Assembly (NCBI GenBank): GCA_963942565.1
Contig: OZ012694.1
Location: 28,500,275 to 28,564,274 of the forward strand
DNA: 64,000 bases
DNA from: Maea johnstoni
Lineage: Eukaryota; Annelida; Polychaeta; Spionida; Magelonidae
Direction: 5' to 3'
Made by a program: the position numbers and the translations under genes
The notes under the pieces: model-generated
The model's database searches: none
The model's input: the letters and a program-made list of their open reading frames with translations, nothing else
Told to the model about the DNA's origin: nothing
Part shown: piece after piece, positions 35,481 through 45,600 of the stretch
Layout of the letters: each line of letters starts with the position of its first letter
How positions within the stretch are numbered: position 1 is the stretch's first letter

Positions 35481-36037
35481 CGTTGTGGAGGGCTGACTAT
35501 ATGTTGTCTCTGCACCCCTTGGAACTATTCGTATTAAGAGAAGTTCCCCACAGTTCCGGGTTTCTATCGCGTCGTGACATGACCTAAGTCATTAAAAGCG
35601 ACGTAAAACCATATCCATCCGTTCTTCGCATTTTCAAAATTAAGTTCAACACAGAAATTCGGCAAGAAATGGCTATGGAATTTGAATGGAGCAAAACGTA
35701 GAGAAACCGTATATCATAACGCTACCTTGAGAACAAATATGGAGATGTGAAATTATTAACTGTTAGGTTCTTCTATCAAGCGCTAGCGGGCATATGTGAT
35801 ATTTGTGTTCTTTGCCCAGGCCTTTTCCGTTTACGATCTATACCCTACAGACGGCGAAGCATTGATAGATATAATAATAGCAAAACGCAGAATCTCTGAC
35901 ATTCTAGTTACCAATGATAGCTTTGTAGAATAACTGGATGTCTCTCTGATGAAACATGTAGTAACATTTGAGACGAGTTGGTGCCAAAAAGTTCCGAAGA
36001 GAAAGTTTCCCTCCTAAAAGTGTCCAATACGCGAACG

Positions 36038-36547
36038 ATGGGAGAAGTAGATCGAGCAACTCTATCGTCGGGTATGCCGTTGTTTACATTCTGAGATTGA
36101 TAGGCCATACCCACGATAGAGAAAGCCCCATACAAAACTTTTCCACTGCGCCCAAAAAACTGGGCGCTCACATTTCTAGCCCAGTCTGGCCCCCCAAACC
36201 AACTGAATTCGTTCCCTACCTTGTTAATTTACGTTGTGACGCTTTTACAGCACTCAAATCCGTCCAGAGTGCGAGAAATGAGAGCTTTTTGGCTGGAAGC
36301 GATAATTTTCACTGTGTCCGTTCCGCCATTTAATTTGAGGCATGACTAGTCGAGCAGCACTGTCCAGAAATTCCCATATAAAACCTATCACCTTCTCACA
36401 CGTGTGCTGCTCAACTAGTCATATCTCAAATTAAATGGCGGAACGGACATTTGTATGGGGCTTTCTCTATCGTGGGTATGGCCTATCAATCTCAGAATGT
36501 AAACAACGGCATACCCGACGATATAGTTGCTCGATCTATGGGAGAAG
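36038..36547. mobile_element. Mutator-like MITE with 10-bp target duplication
   Basis: A 490-bp element (36048-36537) flanked by ATGGGAGAAG on both sides (36038-36047 and 36538-36547). Long inverted ends include GATCGAGCAACT.TATCGTCG, GGTATGCCGTTGTTTACATT and CTGAGATTGATAGGCCATAC, about 90 bases long. A second inner inverted pair (GTCCGTTCCGCCATTTAATTTGAG and its inverse at about 36420-36450) surrounds the centre. Long terminal repeats with a 9-11 bp duplication fit Mutator-like elements. No transposase. Confidence 0.8.
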
Positions 36548-36666
36548 GTACGTTGGCATAGTGTTCTAACTCTAACTAAAATCTTATTTTAGGAATTTTG
36601 TTTTGATTCTTCAAAAAAATATAACCAAAATCGTTTTCCTGAATAATCATTGTAATGACTTCACAA

Positions 36667-36867
36667 ATTAACTAGTTTATAATGTAATTTGACAAGTCAG
36701 CATTCTAGTCAAACATATTTTACTGAATCTGTACCTTAAGTCTATTATTCTAGATATTATACTATTCTAGAACCATTGTTATGATTCTTAAAATCAACCC
36801 CATTATCTTGTATAATTTCACAAGTCAGTTTTCCATTCAAACACAAATTTCAATGAATCTGTTTTGG
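36667..36867. repeat. Copy of 35066-35268
   Basis: TAATTTGACAAGTCAGCATT, CTAGTCAAACATATTT and CCCCATTATCTTGTATAATTT recur here nearly unchanged from about 1.6 kb to the left. Confidence 0.8.
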
Positions 36868-37593
36868 TCTAACCAAAATTTTATTCTGGAATCATTGCAT
36901 TTATTTTTTAATTATCTATAGGATATTTTATAATTTGAGGTTGAGAATTCTTTTTAACACTTCTTTGACAATAGATATTGGAACACCTCCTTAAACTGAG
37001 CACTTGTGAACAGTGAACAGGTCTATTCTCAAACAGCATTTTTTCTCCATTTGTAGAAAACTTGAGAAAACTTTGGAGCATTTCATATTATATTTTCAAA
37101 ATCTACTGATTGTGCTGAATATTTAGAAGTTAAAGGTGCAAACACATTTTTTTAACTGATTAAAAGTTTTTGTTATGAATCAAGCTAATTGGTCCATGTT
37201 TGAATTTTTCACTGTAAGCAATAATATTGGCTGTTGTATTTGATACCTACATTCTAACCAGTTACCATTTACCACATTCTAACCTGTATACATCATTTCA
37301 TTAAGTATGATTTCTCATACTCTATCAAAAACCTGTCACTCAACTTCATTGTAAATCAATTTTTGGAAAATTATCCAAAATGTCCTTTATAGGATTATGA
37401 AAAAACAACTAACATTAAAACATTGTTCATAATACTTTTTATTTGAAAACATTGCAAAATGTGTGCGATCACCATGGCCATGTAGAGAAGACAGATCTAA
37501 AGGAATTCTAAGACAAACTAATTCCTGGTTGCGGGGACAAGATAATAGCAGTATACAGTATTATGAAGGAAACCCAGTTGGTGCTGTGTCACA
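36868..37593. other. Spacer, nothing recognised
   Basis: AT-rich, no element ends or coding sense seen. On the minus strand an AATAAA lies near 37440-37445, one of several possible far 3' ends for the PH-PDZ gene. Confidence 0.4.
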
Positions 37594-37808
37594 TTAACCC
37601 TTATGCTGCTGGTGGCTAATTTGACCAATACAAAATGAAGCAAAAAAACTAGAAAAATGACCGAAACCTTGACACATGTGTACTCATCTGAGAGTACTCA
37701 GCAAGAGATATCAAATAAATACCAATATGACAGGGTTAAGATGCTGATTCAGAAATCTTTGCATCCTTGTGCTTTGCATGAAAGTAGCCTCAGCATTGGA
37801 AGGGTTAA
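37594..37808. mobile_element. piggyBac-like MITE, family B copy 2 (inverted)
   Basis: TTAA at both ends (37594-37597 and 37805-37808). Left CCCTTATGCTGCTGGTGGC, right inverted GCCTCAGCATTGGAAGGG. Confidence 0.8.
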
Positions 37809-39145
37809 GGCACATAACATAATGGGGTAAGCAGTCAAAAAAGGATAATACAACTTAACATGAAGCAGTAACCTCATCCTTACATCTTGGAACTTTTAGA
37901 AATCTTACCCACACAACCAAAGTTCAGTTTGTTCAGCTAACTTAGCCACACAGATGATTATACCAAAGCATCAAACTGCCAGAACCTTATTATGGAAAGC
38001 AAACGAGCCTAGCTCATACGTAATTAAAATATCTTACGAAGTTACAACATACAAAAATATCTATTGAGTAAATATATATATATAATTTTCAAAATATTTG
38101 AAATAACTAAACATGCATGTCACACTAATAAAACCAGTCAGATTTTGTTTTGAACAATCATATATGAATACAAGACAATTAAAAAAACATCAATGCTTGG
38201 AGTATCAGTTTGGTCTGATGAGTTAGGAAAATCTTTCCTTTGAACCTACTGTATCAGTATGATCTGAAAATTTAGGAAATATCTCAAAAAGAAAAAAAAG
38301 TTTAGTAATTAATGTCTACTCCCAGAGCAGAAACTAGGAATATCATTCAAATTACACAAACCAAATACTTTTTCTTCAAAAGTGTATATCTTTTTAGTAA
38401 AGTCATTACTCGTCACTTACTCGTCTACAATTATATCTCAGATACTGTCTTCAGGCAAACAACAGGAAATATTCTGCAAGCTTGTACAATCCTGATTATA
38501 CCATGCAAGAATAGATTCATATTGTCAGTCACCTTGAAAAAGTTTAAAATAACTTTTTTTCTATTATCATAGCTGCTCATACAAGAAACTAAAATCCCAC
38601 TTCCCCTTTACGATATTGTGATATAAAAAATACTTTCTAATAAAAAAAATCAAGAAAAGAAACAAAATTTTGAAATTAAATTGGTTGCTAATGCTAATAA
38701 CTTTTATTTGTAAGCTTGTACAAACAATTTCAAACAGACCTTCGTGACACAAATCTTGACTAGCCACTTGCGAATGGTGGAAACAGTAGTTCCCTGGGAA
38801 AACCACTGACTTGTCTCAAGTCAGAGGCAACTCTTTTTTCAGTGACTTGGGGTAAGTTGGTGGTTTTCACTGGTCACAATGGTTCCTTGGAGCATATCAT
38901 ATGATCAACATACAAGCTCGTTAAAAAAATGTTACACTAGCACAAATAAGACTTTCTAGGAGTACAGGAATCATTTCCTGTGAAGCAGATTACATTCTCC
39001 ACTAACTATGACATGTCAATGAGAATTTCAGCTAAAAGACGAGGGAAAAGAACACCTATCACATATCAAAAGAGCATGCAGAAAATGTCAAGCATGCAGA
39101 ACCAGTATCTAGCCTCAATTAAATCTCTAAGTCATGTGAATTATC
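37809..39145. other. Spacer or 3' region of the PH-PDZ gene
   Basis: No exon or element recognised. A minus-strand AATAAA occurs near 38702-38707. Whether the PH-PDZ transcript extends here cannot be told. Confidence 0.4.
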
Positions 39146-39489
39146 ATAACTGCTAGTGATAATCCGATGATCGATTATAATCGATCATCGAATCGAAAGG
39201 GTTTCAACTCGATTAATGGATCCCCAAATTTGGCATCGATTATGATCGAAATAAACAGCAAAAAGGATGTGTTTTGACACGTCTTCCTGGACGTATTTTG
39301 ACCAAGTTTTTTTTGCCAAAAACAGTACCAGAATATGTCTGAAATATTATTTTCTTAGCGGCGGAAATAGCCAATAAGTGCTGCTGAGATGAAAGCGCAC
39401 GCAACCGATTGTGATCGATCTTCGATCGGTTGTCCCTAACCGATGATCGATCATGAAAATCTGAGCTGATTCCTTTCACTAATAACTGC
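39146..39489. mobile_element. Non-autonomous hAT element
   Basis: A 328-bp element (39154-39481) with a perfect 8-bp target duplication ATAACTGC (39146-39153 and 39482-39489). Ends are TAGTG and CACTA. The interior carries repeated ATCGAT words (GATGATCGATTATAATCG, GATTGTGATCGATCTTCGATC). Same class as 15355-15737. Confidence 0.8.
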
Positions 39490-39495
39490 ACATGC

Positions 39496-39719
39496 CTAAC
39501 CCATTCATGCCTGGAGATTTCCACAACACAAGTATTGTCTGGACTGATGATACTTTTACAAATAACTTTTAAATTAATCACAAATTGAAAAGGTATTTCA
39601 AAGAGAGTTCTTAATTAGTTTCTGATGAAGATTTCTCCTTCAAATATTTCTAGAAAATTTCTTTTGCTTGAGAAATGTTACCAAAATAGTCATGCAGTTT
39701 TGGGCGCTGAATGGGTTAA
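39496..39719. mobile_element. piggyBac-like MITE, family A copy 3
   Basis: Left CTAACCCATTCATGCCTGG (first TTAA base altered), right GCGCTGAATGGGTTAA. Interior AGTTTCTGATGAAGATTTC and CTCCTTCAAATATTTCTAG as in other copies. It starts only seven bases after the hAT target duplication at 39482-39489. Confidence 0.75.
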
Positions 39720-39804
39720 ACTCCACCTGAAATGTACCACCAAGATGCTATGATATTTATGAAAATAATTGATTCAAAAGAAAATCCTCTACGTTCAACT
39801 TTCG

Positions 39805-40017
39805 AAAACCCTTCCAATGCTGGGGCTACTTTCGTCCAAAGCACAAGGACACAAAGATTTTTGAAAACCATCTAAACCCTGTCGTGTTGGTATTCATTGG
39901 ATAGCTCTCACTGAGTGCACTCAGATGAGTGCCCATGTGCCAGGGTTTCAATGATTTTTCAGGTGTTTGCTTCATTTTGTATTGGCCAAAATAGCCACCA
40001 ATAGCATAAGGGATAAG
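39805..40017. mobile_element. piggyBac-like MITE, family B copy 3
   Basis: CCCTTCCAATGCTGGGGCTAC to GCCACCAATAGCATAAGGG. The flanking TTAA words are eroded, so it is probably older than copies 1 and 2. Confidence 0.7.
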
Positions 40018-40112
40018 AACCAAATTTGTTCTGTCTTATCAGTGGTAAATGTTTGCAGGTCAAACTGATCCTGGTTTTGATGATAAAGGATATGGAATCA
40101 GTTTCCTCATAT

Positions 40113-40352
40113 TTAACCCATTAACACTCACAGCGGCCAAAAACAGTCTGAGAATTTTGATTAAATCTTACAGGAAACAGCAAAGTTAGAAACATATTTG
40201 ATGGAGAAATGTTAGTCCGGACGTTACGAACAACTCCCCTTCAAATATTTCGTAAAATCATTCTCAGTTCCTAAGTTATTGTTAAAAGTATCGTAGAACC
40301 AGACAACAATTGCTAGAGGTACTCCTACGCAATAATGGTTAGAGTGTGTTAA
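40113..40352. mobile_element. piggyBac-like MITE, family A copy 4
   Basis: TTAA at 40113-40116 and 40349-40352. Begins CCCATTAACACTCACAGCGGCC and carries CTTCAAATATTTCGTAAAA and AGTATCGTAGAACCAGACAAC as in the copy at 45545. Confidence 0.75.
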
Positions 40353-40511
40353 CTCTATAACAGCTGAAATGTCCAGCCACAGTGAAAGACAACGCTTGCA
40401 TGTAATGCATTTTCATAAAACATTTGAAGGAGAAATGTTGGAAAGAACTCACACCTACATCGCTTCTTCAAATACCTAGGTTCTATGCTTTATTACCAAT
40501 ACTTTTCTTGA

Positions 40512-40726
40512 CCAACCCTTATGCTGCTGGTGGCTAATTTGATGAATACAAAATGATGCGAAAACTGGAAAATGACTGAAACCCTGGCAAATGGGTACTC
40601 ATACGATAGAACTCATCAAAAGCTTTCCAATGAATACCAACATGGCAGGGTTTAAAAGGTTTTCTAACTTTTCTGCATTTTTGTGCCTTTTGACAAAAGT
40701 AGCCTCAGACTCAAAGTAAAGGGTTA
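40512..40726. mobile_element. piggyBac-like MITE, family B copy 4 (inverted)
   Basis: CCCTTATGCTGCTGGTGGC to GCCTCAGACTCAAAGTAAAGGG, with the family B interior. TTAA ends are eroded. Confidence 0.7.
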
Positions 40727-41507
40727 GGTATCCAGATGGTTACAACACTTACCATGGGATCAAGGCATGGACAGGTTATTCAGGTATGTGAAAAAAAGAA
40801 CTATAATAGTTTACCCACTTACACTAATGGAAAGGTACCAGTACTCTGTACAGTATACTTCATATCCCAAGACCATAACAGTAGTAAAATAGAAATATAT
40901 TATGAACATTTTTGATAAATGTTTTGCATACAAGTATGGACATCAGCTGAGATATGCTAATAATAAATAAGAAACATTTTGTCACATTGGAATTTGCAAG
41001 ACAGATCAGACATTCCTACCAAAATCAAAGATCAAAAGCCAAACAATATTATCTAAAACATTATTTAGACATCAGTATCTGGAAAAAGACATGGGGACCA
41101 GATTGTATCAAGAAAATCTCAGTTACGTAATCTCAATTATGTAAATAGAGGGAGCCATTCTTCAGAACAATGAAGTTCCTAAAAACCAACCATATGTAAA
41201 TAACAGTCTGATGATAACATATTCATCATTAGTAGAAATTGGCACCTTTATAATTTTCATTATACAATATTATATAGGTATTTCAATACTACACAATCTT
41301 TACAATATTTTCAACAATACTTCCTGCCATCTTATGACTTAATTTTGTTAGATTTAGCACTGTCAACTTCAAATATTTTGCTAATACTAAGCAAGCTGCC
41401 TTCATGTGGAGATGTCCATATAGCAGTAAAGGCAGCTTTGTATTGTTCAGCAGTATCGCTATGACAGATGTTAAATAACACAATACTTTTTTCCTATTAG
41501 GTATTAT
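40727..41507. other. Spacer, nothing recognised
   Basis: AT-rich. No element ends or coding exons seen. Confidence 0.4.
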
Positions 41508-41956
41508 TACTGTAAAGTTCGAAATATTGGCGTGGAACTATTATTGGCGACATTAGCGAGTGGGTCAGAATCGCTAATATTACGATCCGTTTATATTTGT
41601 TCCATTTTTCAACGATTTTTCATTTTGCACAGGCCTCCCGCCGCAATTCTGTGATTGGAGGCCTTTTGCAACAGCAATCTGCAATGGCGTCGATACTGTC
41701 TTCCCCTGGATTGCTACACGACTAGTATCGCTGCTACTAATCACATAATCACTCTGCATGTTTTTTAAGTTCCGTTCTGTTTCATTGTACGATTTAAAAA
41801 AGTATACCAATTATGAAGCTTCCGTGCATTATTCGCCATTCAGTTATTTGTAATTGCGCAAGAGATGGTTCACACGCAAATATTTCGATTCGCTAATATG
41901 GAAAAATGGATCAATTCGCTAAATTTAAGCACGCCAATATTTCGAACTTAAAAGTA
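41508..41956. mobile_element. Tc1/mariner-like MITE, 449 bp
   Basis: TACTGTAAAGTTCGAAATAT at the left returns inverted as ATATTTCGAACTTAAAAGTA at the right; the inverted repeat continues into TGGCGTG. Both ends fall at TA. The interior has a second inverted pair (ATTAGCGA / TCGCTAATAT). No transposase. Confidence 0.8.
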
Positions 41957-42698
41957 TTTGGTATTGTATGGAGTATTGGTATTAATCCCTAACCATCAGC
42001 TGGCTGTATTATGAACCAAGCATGACTATATAAGAACAACAGAGAAGCTGCCCTGCTGAAAAAAATAATAATTGACCATTGCCCAATGACCCTAACTCTA
42101 AGCCCCTTTCCAACATACACAAAGATATTCTGCATTGGGGAACAGTTTTTCAATTTTAGACAAAAGTCTTATGCTTACATTTTAGGCCAGTAATGAAGGT
42201 TTTGTGAAAGTTGCACCTCCACTTCCTTCAACCCGTGGACATCCATTGATTATGAACCTATATTAATTTAAGCGATTCATACGTGGAGATCTCGACATTC
42301 ATTATTGTCTCGACATGCAACATTTTAAATAATAACTTTATAATCAATCATAAATTCAACATGTATATGAAGGAGAGTTGCGGGTTAGATTACGATCTTC
42401 ATAACTGAATCAAACATTTCCAAACAAATTCTCTGCCAATAAAAATACAGCAAAAATAGTCTTTTCGAGGATGTAATATCTTTGATATTTTCGATTAAGT
42501 TCAGAAACTATCTTTTGATAGTTCATTTAACCATGTCTGCAAGATCTACAAAACAAAGTAAACTATACACCTTTTGCACAAACGATGAGCTAATGCATCA
42601 TTTTACCTGCTGAAGTCAATATTCATTCAATTCATTTCAAAGCACAAGCAGGCTGTGTTTTGTTTGTATTTTCAGTAGGAATCCTGTGCCCGGCCTCT
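41957..42698. other. 3' region of the PH-PDZ gene with a decayed family A element
   Basis: Downstream of the PH-PDZ stop codon on the minus strand. A worn family A copy lies at about 42268-42480 (TATATGAAGGAGAGTTGCGGG). No clear poly(A) signal was singled out. Confidence 0.4.
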
Positions 42699-45600
42699 TC
42701 ACTGGACTATGTAGTCTTTGTAGTGTCGAATGTTTTTGAGCAATTTCTTGATAGCGCGAATGAAGTCCACCGGTTGTACCATGACTGAGATATCCTTCCC
42801 TACTGCATTTAAACGGTGCTCAATCTACAAGACAAACCACATGACACATTCTTACCAAACTATCGAGGAAAAAGGAATTTTATTTCCTAGTATGCCAGAT
42901 TTTCAATCTTGAAATCAGAAAAAAAATTGAATCTGAAATCTTTTAAGAATTCAGTACAATATCGTCACTATCCTTTTTTCTGAGATAAAAATCAACAATT
43001 ATATTTTGCTATGATATCCTTAGAATCACCATTGCCAGTAGTACTAAGTACATAAATGTTTCGTTAGTCGTTATTCATTAAAGATAGCAGCGGCCAAGAG
43101 CAGCCTGATAATTCTGATAAAATCTTGCTAGCAAAAACAAAATTGGAGAAATATTTGAAGGAGAAATGTCATTCAGGATAGTTTCTACTTATCAGAGATG
43201 GGGGCTATGTTTTGGAGACTATATGTGCTTTACCAGCAAAAAGCCCTGGCAGGAGAATTTAAAATCTCAAATTTAATAATTGAGAAAGTTTTTAACTGGT
43301 GATTAGCTAAAGAATTTATGGTTGTCCTGGATAATGTGTTTGTTGCAGAACTTTTTCTGAGATAAAACATAACTTCATGTATTTCTATGACAGTCACTGA
43401 CAAAGAAACATATAGAAATGGGAAATTCATATCTATTACTTCTACTTTAGTCAACAGACAACCACAAAAGGAAACCTAGGCAGCTGGGCGCCCAATGCCT
43501 AGATGTGTCATTCGTGAGAGAAAGCAACCACTAGTTGTGAACATTGCTTAACCCTTCCAATGCTGAGGCTACTTTAATCCAAAGCACAAGGACGCAACAA
43601 TTTTTGAAAATCATCTGTACCCTGTCATCTGGACCCTGTCATGTTGGTATTCATTGGATAGCTCTCACTGAGTGTTTTCAGATGAGTACCCATATGCCAG
43701 GATTTCAATAATTTTTCAGCTTTTTTGCATTATTTTGTATTGACCAAATTAGACAGCAGCAGCATAAGGGTTAAGGTCAGTTATCACATTATCACAAACC
43801 TCGTTCTCCTTGAAGAACATGTTGAGTGGCCTCATGTTAATCTCAGTGAGTACCCAGTTACACAGACTGGTGCCATCCACACTCTTAGCCTTGGTGGACA
43901 ATCCCGTCTTGGCTGCCAGGCCATCTGGCTCAACATGGACAATCTAGGAACAAAGATAATACATATGATATCAGACTGAGAGTAATGGCAATCAGCTATA
44001 AAATCAGTAGTGTGCGGAAAGTTGAAAGCGGAGATACTCAAGAAGCAATTATGTCAATGTTATAGATAAATCAAATCTTAAACGATACAATATAATAAAT
44101 ACCATTTTCGATGCAATAGTTTTTCCATTTGACACAGGTATTTATTTCTTAACATATTGAGTCGCAGTACCTATCCCTAGAGGTAGGTAGGGGATCGCTA
44201 AGGGGGGTTATTGGTTATAACAATAAAAAGAGGATGAACACATATTAAAAAATGATTTTGGAAAGGTTAAAAGTAATATTGTATCATGAAAATTCTTTAG
44301 ATTCCAATCCCTACTCACCTCTGCCGTACCACCGTCTCTACGGAAGCCCAAACTCTCTCCTTCCGCTGACCTCTTTATTGCGAACATTTTTGCATAGGGG
44401 ACACGCCTAACGACGAAAGCCACCTTTTCTTCAGAGCTGGCGTGCTTGATGATCTTCTGTGCTTCAGCAGCAGTCTCTACAGGGAGGCCATTGATGGAGA
44501 TCACCTGGTCGCCAATGTGGAACGCACTGTACAGGAACGGTCGCGCCTTCTGATTCCAACCTGCGATCCTGCAAAGAGGAGAAAGGGAACTAAAGTACCT
44601 CATAACAGAAGCATGATTAGCATTGGAATTTCATTTATAGCTACTTTTATCTGCTATATAGAAACTCAATTGAGACTGGCCAGTCAGTTGAAAATGATGG
44701 AACATGTTGGAAAAGCTGGGGGAAACCACCAACTAACCATGAGCACGGGCATGCCCTGAAGATCAATTTAACCCCAGCAGTGGTGAGACAGAGCTAGCAG
44801 TTGGTGGTATTGCTTAGACCACTTGGCTATCAGGGCAGGCGCTCAATGGTGAGAGACAGGGAGCAGTCAGTCCCAGACCTGACCACCTGGCAATCAGGGC
44901 AGGCGCTCAATGGTGAGAGACAGGGAGCAGTCAGTCTCAGACCTTAGACCACTTGGCAATCAGGGCAGGCGCTCAATGGTGAGAGACAGGGAGCAGTCAG
45001 TCTCAGAACATAGAACACTTGGCAATCAGGGCAGGCGCTCAAAGGCAAGAGACAGGGAGCAGTCACATTGATGCTGCAGTTGGATTAGTTTGAAGAACAT
45101 TGTAAATTCAGATGTAAATGAGAGCCTTCCTTCTTCAAATAATATTCACGTGGATATACTGCATGCATAAAATAAACTGTAAAGAAAATATCATATAAAA
45201 GATCAAGATTCAGCAGGGAAACCGCTATTGTAAAATACAATACCCCCTAAGTCTCAGAGTGATATAATTACACTTATATCCAGTATCATTGATATTACTT
45301 CTAGTATTTCCCAAAAAACAGCACTGTCGGAAAGATATCAATAAACCAGATATGTCAGTACATATTGTAAAATCCTTGGAAATGGATATCATTAAACAAG
45401 ATATGCCAGTATGCATTACAAAATCCTATGTGATAAATATAATTAAACCAGATATGCCAGTATGCATTACAAAATCCTGTGTGATAAATATAATTAAACC
45501 AGATATGCCAGTATGTATTACAAAATCATGTGTGATAGATATCATTAACCCATTAATGCTCACAGCAGCCAAAACCAGCCTGACAATTTTGATGAAATCT

